Notes: a model not told the origin generated them from the letters alone. A stretch of DNA of 32,251 nucleotides from Chlorobaculum sp. (GCA_013334855.1 JAAXWU010000013.1:1-32251), one strand, 5' to 3'; positions 1-8,192 are shown, numbered from the stretch's first letter. A program made the numbers and translations.

Positions 1-660
1 GCGCAACATGACGCCTGACGCTGAAGAGCTGAAACTCTTGGAACTGATCGACAAGGAATACACCAGGCATCCGTTCTATGGAAGCCGTAAAATCGAGCAT
101 TACCTGTGCAGCCTCGGATACTGCATCGATCGCAAGCGCGTGCAGCGGCTGAAGCGAGTGCTCGGACTGGCGGCCATAGCCCCCGGCCCAAACACCAGCA
201 AGCCGCATCCCCAGCACAAGATTTATCCGTATCTGTTGCGGGGCATGACGATAAAGCGCCCCAGGCAGGACTGGTCGATCGACATCGCCTGGTGCCCGAC
301 GCCGCAAGGGTTTATGTATCTGGTGGCCATCATCGACTGGTACTCGCGCAAGGTGCTGGCCTGGCGGCTGTCAAACTTGATGGAGGGCAGTTTTTGCGTA
401 GATTGTGTTGAGGAGGCGTTCCAAAACTACGGCATTCCGAAAATCTTCAACAGCGATAAGGGTTCACAGTTTACCAGTGACGTATTTATCAGGGGGTTCA
501 GGAGGTATCCGACGCTTCGCATCAGCATGGACGGCAGAGGCCGGGCGCTGGTTAAGTAGCATTTGATGAAAAAAAAGAGGCAGCGCCTTCCCGCTGCATA
601 AACAGCCCGTTACCAACTTAAACTCGGCACCATTTTGTCTGCCGGGCGGGGGCCAGTTCA
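1..660 (+). mobile_element. IS3-family insertion sequence remnant (3' part)
   Basis: The stretch carries the end of an orfB-type transposase (8-559) followed by about 100 bases of non-coding DNA. It closes near 636-660 with GTCTGCCGGGCGGGGGCCAG, which resembles the terminal inverted repeat of IS3-family elements that end in a GGGGxCCA-type motif. The left end and orfA lie outside the window or are lost. The transposase stops just before the third catalytic residue and runs almost directly into the right end, so an internal deletion is likely and the element should be immobile. The inverted-repeat call is by resemblance only. Confidence 0.6.
8..559 (+). pseudogene. IS3-family transposase orfB, C-terminally truncated
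   Basis: The 183 residues match the integrase core of IS3-family OrfB. An N-terminal HTH_21-like part (HPFYGSRKI, about 21-29) is followed by the DDE domain with the first Asp in WSIDIAW (D92) and the second in FNSDKGSQFTSD (D150). Family members continue after SMDGRGRALD into a segment with the catalytic Glu and the RRPHQSLG-type tail. Here the frame ends at GRALVK, so that Glu is missing and the protein cannot be an active transposase. The ORF may begin upstream of the window, since residue 1 is only the first in-frame ATG. The tail around 490-530 may also carry a small frame disturbance. Confidence 0.75.
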
Positions 661-875
661 GATGTTGACCGTTGATTATATTTTTCAAAAGGGGCTGCAT
701 GAATATCGCATCTGTTATGTGGAGTAAAATAATATCTTGCGCTATTCATGCTCCCCTTTTTCAGTTCACTCGTGAATTATGCAGCTTAGATAACTCGTGA
801 GGTGAATTTCCCTTGTCAAATCTATCCGAGCGTTCATAACATGCCCTTCACTTGAGCGTATAGTGAGTAACAAGA
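661..875. other. Intergenic spacer between IS3 remnant and protease gene
   Basis: No ORF with family resemblance or a credible ribosome binding site is visible. TCACT at 849-853 region and AGTGA just after it could form a weak 5-bp hairpin downstream of the minus-strand protease gene, but there is no U-tract, so I do not call a terminator. Confidence 0.4.
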
Positions 876-1715
876 TTACTGCGAGTTAGCACGTCGCCGC
901 ATAAGCCAGAGGGCGCACGCAATGATCAGCGCGTACCAGTGCCCGCTCGGCTCTGGAACTACTGATAACGCCTGTCCACTTTGTTTCAAAATAGTATTGA
1001 TATCGTTGGCGTATGGCGGAATAAACGAGTCGCCGGATTGAATGTAAAGATCACTTACCCAGTGGATGCCGACCAGGGCAAGACCCGAACCGGTAGCGAC
1101 GAAACTCGGGGCGCCAGAATCGCCCACCTGCAACAGGGTTTCATCGCCACCCACCGAAGGGGTATCATTGTTGTCGTAATCGTACCAGGCAATTAGATTT
1201 GTCGAGCCTCCATATGAGCCTTCGCGTATAGTATCCACAACATTTCGTCCGACAATGTCTTGACTTCCGTAATTATATAGCACTCTTCCAAGATAGTCGC
1301 TCTGTTTGGGTAGTTCCAGAATGGGATAACGCGCGATGGAGCTGTCGACCGCCGTGTTGAGCCGTCCGATCCAGATGTCTGTCGTACCTACACGCGTTCC
1401 CGCCGCCACTGAGTATGTATAGTGTTGCCCCGACTTGCTGTTGGTTGCATAGAAGGTCACCGTCTCGCCAATTGCGGGCGCATAATGGGTTGCTGTTATA
1501 AAGTAATTATCCGAGAGTAGCGTCCCCCAATGCCCCGCACTGAACTGACCAACCCCCGAGAAATTGTAAGCAGCGCCGATAAAATTTTTATCGCTCCCGG
1601 TGTAAAACCGGTTATTTCGCGCAGCCGAATAGGAACGAATGGTCATTGTACCGCGGCTTTCCGCAGGCGACAGCGCGAACATCGCGATTATTAATGAGAT
1701 CAATAAACCTTTCAT
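876..1715 (-). CDS. Secreted trypsin-like serine protease with PEP-CTERM sorting signal
   Basis: 279 residues from the ATG at 1715; a TTG three codons upstream is less likely. An N-terminal signal peptide (about 1-21, MKGLLISLIIAMFALSPAES) precedes a chymotrypsin-fold domain. Catalytic candidates are H77 in ITATHYAP, D113 in TDIWIGRL and S200 in GDSGAPSF. The C-terminus is a textbook PEP-CTERM signal: VPEP at 253-256, a hydrophobic stretch at about 259-272, then RRR at 273-275. In this family the tail is recognised by an exosortase (EpsH/Xrt), which links the protein to exopolysaccharide-rich envelopes or export. No exosortase gene is in the window. The gene is less GC-rich than the core genes and lies between an IS remnant and AT-rich DNA, which suggests acquisition. 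Substrate unknown. Confidence 0.82.
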   Translation of the reverse strand: MKGLLISLIIAMFALSPAESRGTMTIRSYSAARNNRFYTGSDKNFIGAAYNFSGVGQFSAGHWGTLLSDNYFITATHYAPAIGETVTFYATNSKSGQHYTYSVAAGTRVGTTDIWIGRLNTAVDSSIARYPILELPKQSDYLGRVLYNYGSQDIVGRNVVDTIREGSYGGSTNLIAWYDYDNNDTPSVGGDETLLQVGDSGAPSFVATGSGLALVGIHWVSDLYIQSGDSFIPPYANDINTILKQSGQALSVVPEPSGHWYALIIACALWLMRRRANSQ

Positions 1716-2953
1716 TGTTGTCAAGGTTTTATGAGTTACTGCAACTTCAGTCTTTTTTTTAAGGGAGAAACAATGGTATGAAGTATTCTTTTTTACTGCT
1801 TAAGAATGATTTTTACTTCGGGGGCTTGTAGGCGCGTGATCTCGTCAGGTTTTTACTACAAACTTCCCTAAATAACAATTGTTTTTTTTATTTATGCTAT
1901 TTTTATTGCGTAATCAAGATGCATTACTTGAGCATTCAACTACTTAGAGCTATTACTCGCCAATCCAAACCATATCGCCTTTTCAATAAACAGTAAATCA
2001 ATATTACTTCACAAGAGACGTTTAATAGTCTTGAAGCAATTCAATGCGAGCAAAAACGAGTAATAAATCACTTAACGTATTAATTATGAAAGAGTTAAAT
2101 AAAAGTCTCATCATCAAGTTTAAAAAAAATTTCCGTTTTCTATAACATAAAAATTTCATGATTTGTTTCTTTTTAGTAGCAAAAACTGCGCGAAAATTGA
2201 TTTATTTTTGCGCTAATTGTCCGTACGAGAGAGCAATATAAAGTCAGTAAAAAACATCATCTGATTCGTGACTTATCGTTTTAATATGAAAATGAAATTT
2301 TATTTTGTTCGAATCAGGCAAAGCTACGAAACGCACATATATATATTATTGATTAAGAGCATTAATAGCTTGTCGTTATTAAGAAATAATATGCACGACG
2401 TTGAGTATCGATGTTTTGATATGAGTCTGATTCGGCATTTTTATCATTAATATAAATACTTTATATGCTTTCAATGGGTGGCTTGTGGTGGTGTGTATAA
2501 GCAACTGTTGCATTGCAAGGCCGGAATCTTTTTCGGCAAGAGGTCGATGATTATGCTCCGATTTTTTGATCGCGGAATTATTGCGCAATATCAGCGAGTC
2601 CATCCCCCGGCTGTCTCGACGTTAAGGGATTATTCGACCTGCAAGCCCGGTTCCATTCAACTCGTGAATAGTAGAGTGTTAAGCCAAAATGACGGTTGAT
2701 TGTTTCAGCTTGCCTTTCGAATAACGGGGATTTGTCATCGCGGCCCGACAAGTCGGGAGGTGGCGATCCAAGGCTATGGAGTGATGTGTTCAAGGTTCGC
2801 GGGCGGCAACAGACCGGATACGGGCAGCTCGTAGTGACAGGGGATACAGAACTTTTTAGCTTTCATACAGCCAATTGTTTGGGCGCAGGTTCAGATGCGC
2901 CATGATGCGGATATGCGGGGGATTTTGCATCTTCTGGTTAAAAAGCGGCCTGT
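1716..2953. other. AT-rich non-coding stretch
   Basis: About 1.2 kb without a supportable gene. 1740-2470 is strongly AT-rich and the short ORFs in it have neither recognisable sequence nor ribosome binding sites. From about 2500 the composition returns to that of the core genome. Visible structure is a palindrome CCCGACAAGTCGGG at 2744-2757 and a 6-bp inverted repeat GGCGCA/TGCGCC at 2882-2901, just upstream of the BatA-like gene. The AT-rich part presumably contains the promoter of the minus-strand protease, but I cannot place it. Confidence 0.5.
2744..2757. repeat. Palindrome CCCGACAAGTCGGG
   Basis: Two 6-base arms, CCCGAC and GTCGGG, flank AA. A near-identical palindrome with longer arms occurs at 22901-22918 inside the tRNA-Asn remnant. 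Two occurrences suggest a dispersed short palindromic repeat rather than a gene-specific operator. Confidence 0.5.
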
Positions 2954-3949
2954 ATGAATTCTCTTTTCACCATGCTCACCGGTATCCGGTTCGACAATCC
3001 CTGGTGGCTTTTGTTGCTGCCGGCGGCGGCTGGCGGCTCGGCATTGTACCGGTTGCTCTGGCGGAAAAACCAGCCGGGGGTGCTGTTTCCATCGGTTCCG
3101 GCTCTTCGCGCCTCCGGGTTTGCCGCCCTTTCGCTCTTCTCGAAATTTCCCGAATGGCTGCACTGGCTGGTGCTTGCGCTCGTCGTGCTTGCGCTCTCTG
3201 GCCCAAGAGCGCCGTTTCCGCCATCCACGCGCGACACCGTCGGCATCGATATCATGATCGCGCTCGATGTTTCGGAATCGATGAACACGCCCGATTTTGG
3301 CGGCAAGAGCCGCTTCACGGGGGCGCGAGAAGCGGCGATGCGCTTTATCGACAATCGTCCTGCCGACCGCATCGGGCTGGTTGTGTTCAGCGGCGGAAGC
3401 TTTACGCGCTGCCCGCTGACGCTCGATCACGACGTGCTCGAACGACTGTCGGAAACGGTAGCTCCGGGCTTTCTCGACGAACCGGGCACGGCGATCGGCA
3501 CGGCGATTCTGACGGCCACCAACCGGCTCAGAGCCTCTCCATCCAGAGAAAAAGCGCTGGTGCTGATCACCGATGGCGAAAACAACGCGGGCGAGGTCTC
3601 TCCTGAGACGGCGGCCCGGCTGGCAGCCAAATATGGCATCAGAATCTATACGGTACTGGCCTCCAGAGAGGCAGGTCTGTTCGATAGCGGCAAGAAATCG
3701 TTAAGCCTGAAGGGGCGCAGCGAGATTGAAACGGTGGCCCGCATCAGCGGCGGACGCATGTTCCGCGCCGGTGATGCGTTCGGGCTGCTGAAGAGCTTCC
3801 GCGACATCGACCGCCTCGAAAAATCACGCCTGAAAGGCAGAACGCCCGGCAAAAACATGGAGATCTATCCGTGGCTGCTCCTTTCGGCGGTGTTGCTGCT
3901 CTTTGTCGAACAGGCGCTTTCGGCAACCCGATTCATCAGGATTCCATAA
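2954..3949 (+). CDS. batA: BatA-like von Willebrand factor A membrane protein
   Basis: 331 residues. An N-terminal BatA-type region with membrane segments (about 14-33 and 66-84) is followed by a VWA domain and a C-terminal transmembrane helix (about 300-322), so the VWA domain should face the periplasm between two membrane anchors. The MIDAS metal site is complete: DVSES (105-109), T179 in EPGTAIGT and D207 in ITDGEN. Bat proteins are named for Bacteroides aerotolerance, and their biochemical role is still unclear; they usually act with a MoxR AAA ATPase and a DUF58 protein. Neither partner is upstream here. The stop codon is 2 bases from the next start, so the two VWA genes are cotranscribed. 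Confidence 0.85.
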   Translation: MNSLFTMLTGIRFDNPWWLLLLPAAAGGSALYRLLWRKNQPGVLFPSVPALRASGFAALSLFSKFPEWLHWLVLALVVLALSGPRAPFPPSTRDTVGIDIMIALDVSESMNTPDFGGKSRFTGAREAAMRFIDNRPADRIGLVVFSGGSFTRCPLTLDHDVLERLSETVAPGFLDEPGTAIGTAILTATNRLRASPSREKALVLITDGENNAGEVSPETAARLAAKYGIRIYTVLASREAGLFDSGKKSLSLKGRSEIETVARISGGRMFRAGDAFGLLKSFRDIDRLEKSRLKGRTPGKNMEIYPWLLLSAVLLLFVEQALSATRFIRIP

Positions 3950-3951
3950 CC

Positions 3952-4959
3952 ATGTGCTTTTCAAGGCCCGGCTATCTCATCCTTTTGTGGGTGCTCATTC
4001 CGCTCTCGGTGCTGGTTTTCTACGGAGTTCGCCGAAAGATCTCGCTCTGGAAGAAGATCGACGCTACCGGCGGAGTTGCAGGCATCCTGCCGTCGATGAG
4101 CTTTCGTAAACTCTTGCTGCGCCGCCTCATGCTGCTCTTCTCCGTGGCGATGATGATCGTGTCGATTGCCGGGCCGCAACTGTGCAGCGGTCAGAAACCG
4201 GTGCGGCAGAAGGGGATCGATGTCGTTTTCATGCTCGATATTTCAAACTCCATGCTGGCCAGGGATATTGCGCCCGACCGGCTGGGTCGCGCCAAGTCGG
4301 AGCTGCTGCAAATCAGCCGTAGCCTTGGCGAAGGGCGCAAAGCGCTGCTGCTCTTTGCGGGCGCGCCCGTCGTACAGTGCCCGCTGACCAGTGACGAGGA
4401 GGATTTCGAAACCCTGCTCGATATGGCGACCCCCGACCTGATTTCGGCGCAGGGCACCGATTACCGCCGTGCGTTCGAAATGGCGCTCAGGCTTGCGGAT
4501 TCAGGACGCGGCGCGTCGGGCAGCGAGACGGTGCTGGTGCTCTGCAGCGACGGAGAGGATCACGGGATCGACCTCGGCGATATTGCCGAGACAATGAAAA
4601 AGCAGGGGGTGTATCTCCATGTCATCGGTCTTGGAGGCGTTCAGCCCGTGCAGATTCCGATGCCAGGCGGAGCGAAGCGCGACCAGCAGGGCCGTGTCGT
4701 TCTGACCTCGTTCCGGCCCGAACTGCTTGCCTCTCTCATCAAGTCGGCAAACGGCAAGTTCTACTACAGCCGTCCCGATGCGCCGGTGCAGGAGGCCGTC
4801 GCTGCCGACATCGCCGACGAGGCCGCTACCGCCCGGTGGATCATGGTGCCGGGTCAGCGAGTGCCGATCCACGAGGAGACGATTCTTGCCGCTCTCTTGC
4901 TCTTTGTGTCGGGATCGATGATGACCGATGTCCGTCGTCCCGCCAAACAGAGCGCATGA
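3952..4959 (+). CDS. batB: BatB-like von Willebrand factor A membrane protein
   Basis: 335 residues starting at the ATG at 3952, which follows the batA stop by two bases; a longer frame back to 3871 overlaps batA and is unlikely. Two N-terminal membrane helices (about 8-25 and 56-74) precede the VWA domain. MIDAS residues are DISNS (96-100), T169 in AQGTDYRRA and D200 in LCSDGEDHG. A C-terminal hydrophobic helix (ETILAALLLFVSGSMM) anchors the other end. The sequence fits BatB better than BatA. The partners usually found downstream (BatC with TPR repeats, BatD/BatE) are absent, so the operon is reduced to its two VWA members. Confidence 0.82.
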   Translation: MCFSRPGYLILLWVLIPLSVLVFYGVRRKISLWKKIDATGGVAGILPSMSFRKLLLRRLMLLFSVAMMIVSIAGPQLCSGQKPVRQKGIDVVFMLDISNSMLARDIAPDRLGRAKSELLQISRSLGEGRKALLLFAGAPVVQCPLTSDEEDFETLLDMATPDLISAQGTDYRRAFEMALRLADSGRGASGSETVLVLCSDGEDHGIDLGDIAETMKKQGVYLHVIGLGGVQPVQIPMPGGAKRDQQGRVVLTSFRPELLASLIKSANGKFYYSRPDAPVQEAVAADIADEAATARWIMVPGQRVPIHEETILAALLLFVSGSMMTDVRRPAKQSA

Positions 4960-5085
4960 ACTCGCGAACAAGTCAGTGCCCGTCGCTGGTTTCTTGCCTG
5001 AAAGATTGTTAAATTCCGTAAGGCTGGAGCTAAAAAAAGCTCTCGCCGCCTCTCTTGTTTTACTCCACCAGAAAAACGCAGCGAT

Positions 5086-5373
5086 ATGGAGCAGTCAGCA
5101 ACGGGCCAGAAAATTCTCGATCCCATCGAACGCGCCAAACTTGGCGTGAAGGTTTTAAATCTGCCCTACAGCCAGGCCGAAGTGCTCATCGACGAGTACG
5201 TGAGCGGCAAGAATTACGACCAGGCGAGCGTCGATTATTTCAAGGATCAGGTTGCCACGCAGATTCATATCCGCGAGAAGGGAGCCGAACTTCTGGTGAC
5301 CGGTGGGGAGATCGTCAAGCTCATCGCACGCTCTTTCATGCAAAACCTGCCGAAGACAATCAATCGCAGTTGA
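5086..5373 (+). CDS. Hypothetical protein, 95 aa
   Basis: I do not recognise a family. The protein is soluble, mildly charged and has no signal peptide or membrane segment. It appears mostly helical, with motifs such as LPYSQAEVLIDEYVSGKNYDQ and VTGGEIVKLIARSFMQ. Codon use matches the core genes and the frame is intact, which supports a real gene. Candidate start ATG 5086 lacks a strong Shine-Dalgarno sequence. It sits alone between batB and clpB on the same strand, 126 bases after batB and 190 before clpB. A short hairpin GAGCT/AGCTC (5027-5042) lies upstream. Confidence 0.6.
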   Translation: MEQSATGQKILDPIERAKLGVKVLNLPYSQAEVLIDEYVSGKNYDQASVDYFKDQVATQIHIREKGAELLVTGGEIVKLIARSFMQNLPKTINRS

Positions 5374-5496
5374 TCGAAACTGCGTTGCTCTGACGCGCAG
5401 AGATGCTTGGCTCACGGAGTCGCGCACGTCAGATTCCGGGCTTCACGGTGTGACGTTTTCGCTGTTTTGGTGGTTATTATGATTGATAACACAATG

Positions 5497-5520
5497 CGGA
5501 CAAAGCTCTTGAGCTTTCCG
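5497..5520 (+). promoter_or_regulatory. Hairpin in the clpB 5' region
   Basis: AAAGCTC (5502-5508) and GAGCTTT (5511-5517) form a 7-bp stem with a 2-base spacer, extended by CGG/CCG after a small bulge. It lies 44 bases before the clpB start. It is not a CIRCE element, whose arms are TTAGCACTC/GAGTGCTAA. It could be an operator, an mRNA structure or a weak terminator for the gene upstream. Confidence 0.3.
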
Positions 5521-5563
5521 CCACCATGAAAAAAGTACCGAAAACAGCAAGAAACGATCAGCC

Positions 5564-6892
5564 ATGCATTTCGATCCGAACAAATTCACCGTCAAGGCGC
5601 AGGAGGCGCTTCAGGCGGCCTCGCTGCTGGCCAGCAGCAAGCAGAATCAGCAGGTCGAACCCGATCACCTGCTCAGCGTCATGCTGGGTGATCATGATAA
5701 TATCGCCTGCCAGATCGCCCGAAAACTCGAAGCGCCGGTCGATACGCTGCTCAGCGTCATCGACCGCGAGATCGACCGCATCCCGAAAGTGACCGGCGCG
5801 TCCGCGACCGGCCAGTATATCTCCAACGACCTCGGCAAGGTCTTCGACACGGCGCTCAGGGAGGCCGAGCAGCTCAAGGACGACTACATCAGCTCTGAGC
5901 ACCTCTTCATCGCCATGAGCGAGGCGGGCGTCAAGGCCTCGAAACTGCTGAAAGATGCAGGCATCGACCGCAACGCCATCCTCAAGGTGCTGGCCTCGTT
6001 CAGGGGCTCGCAGCGCGTCACCAGCCAGAACGCCGAAGAGAGCTACCAGTCGCTCAAAAAATATTCCCGCAACCTGAACGACCTGGTGCGCAAGGGCAAG
6101 CTCGATCCGGTGATCGGGCGCGACGACGAAATCCGCCGTGTGCTCCAGATTCTCTCCCGCCGCACCAAGAACAACCCGGTGCTCATCGGCGAGCCGGGCG
6201 TCGGCAAGACGGCCATCGTCGAAGGCATCGCCCAGCGCATCGTGGGCGGCGACGTGCCGGAGAACCTCAAGTCGAAGCAGGTCGCCGCGCTCGACATCGC
6301 CGCGCTGGTGGCTGGCACCAAGTTTCGCGGCGAATTCGAGGAGCGCCTGAAGGCACTCGTCAAGGAGGTGCAGGCCGCTGAAGGGGAGGTGATTCTCTTC
6401 ATCGACGAGCTGCATCTCTTGGTCGGGGCGGGATCGGCGGAAGGGTCGATGGACGCGGCCAACATTCTCAAGCCCGCGCTTGCCAGAGGCGAATTGCGCT
6501 GCATCGGCGCGACGACGCTTGACGAGTATCGCAAGCATATCGAGAAGGACGCCGCGCTCGAACGGCGCTTCCAGACGGTCGTGGTCGATCAGCCGAGCGT
6601 GGAGGATACCGTGTCGATTCTGCGCGGTCTGAAGGAGAAGTACGAAATCCACCACGGCGTACGCATCAAGGACGCCGCGCTGGTGGCCGCCGCCGAGCTG
6701 TCGAACCGCTACATCGCCGACCGCTTCCTGCCCGACAAGGCCATCGACCTGATCGACGAGGCTTCGTCGCGCCTACGGCTCGAAATCGACAGCGAGCCGG
6801 AAGAGCTTGACCGCATCAACCGCGAACTTCGCCGTCTCGAAATCGAGCGCGAAGCGCTCAAGCGCGAACTCGAAGCCAACGGCGGCGTTTGA
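5564..6892 (+). CDS. clpB: ClpB-type AAA+ protein, N-terminal half only (N domain plus NBD1)
   Basis: 442 residues, about half a normal ClpB (roughly 860). Residues 1-145 are a double Clp_N domain; NBD1 follows with Walker A GEPGVGKT (209-216), Walker B ILFIDE ending at E282, and the arginine-finger region ALERRFQ. The frame ends after [20 protein letters not shown], the start of the coiled-coil middle domain, and NBD2 is absent. The frame is clean with strong codon bias and a hairpin right after the stop, so this looks like a stable half gene, not recent decay. The following 680 bases do not encode NBD2. From memory, C. tepidum has two short ClpB entries of about 440 residues each, consistent with a ClpB split into two genes. 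ClpB disaggregates proteins with DnaK in the cytoplasm. A lone NBD1 ATPase is the alternative. Confidence 0.85.
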   Translation: MHFDPNKFTVKAQEALQAASLLASSKQNQQVEPDHLLSVMLGDHDNIACQIARKLEAPVDTLLSVIDREIDRIPKVTGASATGQYISNDLGKVFDTALREAEQLKDDYISSEHLFIAMSEAGVKASKLLKDAGIDRNAILKVLASFRGSQRVTSQNAEESYQSLKKYSRNLNDLVRKGKLDPVIGRDDEIRRVLQILSRRTKNNPVLIGEPGVGKTAIVEGIAQRIVGGDVPENLKSKQVAALDIAALVAGTKFRGEFEERLKALVKEVQAAEGEVILFIDELHLLVGAGSAEGSMDAANILKPALARGELRCIGATTLDEYRKHIEKDAALERRFQTVVVDQPSVEDTVSILRGLKEKYEIHHGVRIKDAALVAAAELSNRYIADRFLPDKAIDLIDEASSRLRLEIDSEPEELDRINRELRRLEIEREALKRELEANGGV

Positions 6893-6923
6893 TTCTTCCG
6901 AAGCGCTTCGGGCAGTATCCAAA

Positions 6924-6951
6924 GAGGCGGCTGAATTCTAACGGCCGCCTC
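6924..6951 (+). terminator. Hairpin downstream of clpB half gene
   Basis: GAGGCGGC (6924-6931) pairs perfectly with GCCGCCTC (6944-6951) across a 12-base loop, 31 bases after the clpB stop. There is no clear U-tract, so it may be a weak terminator or an mRNA 3' stabiliser. Confidence 0.45.
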
Positions 6952-6954
6952 AGC

Positions 6955-7571
6955 TTTGGGTGAATCGCACGTCCTTCATGGTCTGTCGGAATCGAGGATA
7001 ATCACGCAAAAGCGGTTATTACTTCGGCGACAATAAATCGCAAAAGACACCACAGCAAAAGATTGGGATAAAGCCCTCATTTATTGGGCTTTATCTGCAA
7101 ACCTCGGACTGAAGTCCGGGGCAATTATTAAGAGTTTTAATCGCCGGAGTAATAACCAACGGCTATTCGCCAAGATAAATGCAATCGAGGGTCTCGGCTT
7201 TTCTGCGCGGATGCTCAGGCCGCAAGCTCTGTATTATTTATATGTCAGCGCCCGCAGTGTCGGCATGTTGATGCCGTAACTGACTGTCGCCAACTGACAA
7301 GCTGTTGCTGAAGCCGCACGGGTTTACCTGCTCGCAAATTGCGACGACCACGCGGTACGACTGGATGATTTCAGATTCTTAACGAAAGCGCTTTGCCGTC
7401 GCAGGCGTTGGAGCCGATGACCCCGTGTTGATGTCAGCCCGTGCGATCCAGGCAGCATCAAGGCGCGTCACAGTCGTCGAACGCAAAGTGGATGTTGCAG
7501 ATGCTATGGCGTTGTCCGAGAAGATCCGACCTCATCGGCCCCGATCATCGAACTCCGTCCAATTAATTCTC
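6955..7571. other. Non-coding region between clpB and rlpA
   Basis: No intact gene is visible. The first part holds the inverted-repeat element at 7014-7157. A frame at 7383-7565 reads FAVAGVGADDPVLMSARA, which resembles the first glycine-rich motif of tetrapyrrole (SAM-dependent uroporphyrinogen III type) methylases. It is closed by a stop just upstream and loses resemblance after about 45 residues, so at most it is a gene relic. The rest shows nothing I can name. Confidence 0.4.
7014..7157. repeat. 144-bp inverted-repeat element with nested hairpins (MITE-like)
   Basis: GGTTATTACTTCGGCGA (7014-7030) and TCGCCGGAGTAATAACC (7141-7157) are 17-bp terminal inverted repeats with one mismatch. 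Inside are two further stems: ATAAAGCCC/GGGCTTTAT (7068-7076/7086-7094) and CCTCGGAC/GTCCGGGG (7102-7109/7114-7121, one G-T pair). No ORF and no clear target-site duplication are seen. The architecture fits a miniature inverted-repeat element or a structured RNA with a long closing stem. Confidence 0.55.
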
Positions 7572-8099
7572 TCATCGGTACACCGATTCGATTTTCACTC
7601 TCGCGGTGCCCTGGCCGTAGAACCCGAGCTGTTTGGCGGCTTCGGCGCTCAGGTCGATCACCCGGCCATCGACGAATGGTCCTCGGTCGTTGACGCGAAC
7701 GATGATCGAGGCGTTGTTATCGAGGTTGGTGACCCTGACGATCATGGGGAGCGGCAGATATTTGTGCGCGGCGCTGGGCAGACCGGGATCGAAGATTTCG
7801 CCATAGGCGGTGGGCTGGCCGTTGTGCTGGTCGAGCGTCTCCTGGCCATACCACGAAGCGAGGCCGGTCTCTTCGTAAGCGTATACCTGATCGAAGCTCA
7901 TGGGCACGTAAAGCCGCCCGTCGATGAGATAGGGGTTGTTCTTGAGCTTGCCGAGCCGGTATGCCTCTACGGGGGATATTCGCTGGAGGCTGCTCGGTCG
8001 TATGGGTGTGGTGGTCGTTGTGCCCCGATAGCTCGAACAGGCCTGAAGAGCGAGGAGCAACGTGAGCAGCAGGGCTCCGGTACGCTGGTTGGTCTTCAT
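7572..8099 (-). CDS. rlpA: RlpA-like septal ring lipoprotein
   Basis: 175 residues from ATG 8099, chosen because it places a lipoprotein signal (MKTNQRTGALLLTLLLALQAC, lipobox LALQAC with C21) at the N-terminus; upstream in-frame starts are less likely. The double-psi beta-barrel domain spans about 72-172 with the family motifs ASWYG (81-85), TAYGEIFDP, AAHKYLPLP, VRVTNL and VNDRGPF (136-142). RlpA proteins are outer-membrane lipoproteins that bind or cleave denuded peptidoglycan glycan strands near the septum. No SPOR domain is present, so this is a short form that may lack septal targeting. It stands alone, and its promoter region is next to the IS256 remnant. Confidence 0.88.
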   Translation of the reverse strand: MKTNQRTGALLLTLLLALQACSSYRGTTTTTPIRPSSLQRISPVEAYRLGKLKNNPYLIDGRLYVPMSFDQVYAYEETGLASWYGQETLDQHNGQPTAYGEIFDPGLPSAAHKYLPLPMIVRVTNLDNNASIIVRVNDRGPFVDGRVIDLSAEAAKQLGFYGQGTARVKIESVYR

Positions 8100-8192
8100 G
8101 ATGTGGCGCATTTCTGATGATCGCGTGGCTGCATATCTGACATCGTTTCGCTGTTTGTCTGATGAAAAAATAACCATTCCGGGAGAATATTC

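Noticed and set aside
5497-5520. CIRCE heat-shock operator before clpB
   Set aside because: The hairpin arms AAAGCTC/GAGCTTT do not match TTAGCACTC/GAGTGCTAA and the spacing is wrong.
5558-6655. 365-codon minus-strand ORF
   Set aside because: It lies entirely under the clpB gene, has no recognisable domain, and arises from the strong GC bias of the plus-strand codons.
7425-8117. 230-codon plus-strand ORF
   Set aside because: Mostly antisense to the RlpA-like gene; only its first part, outside that gene, is discussed as a possible relic.
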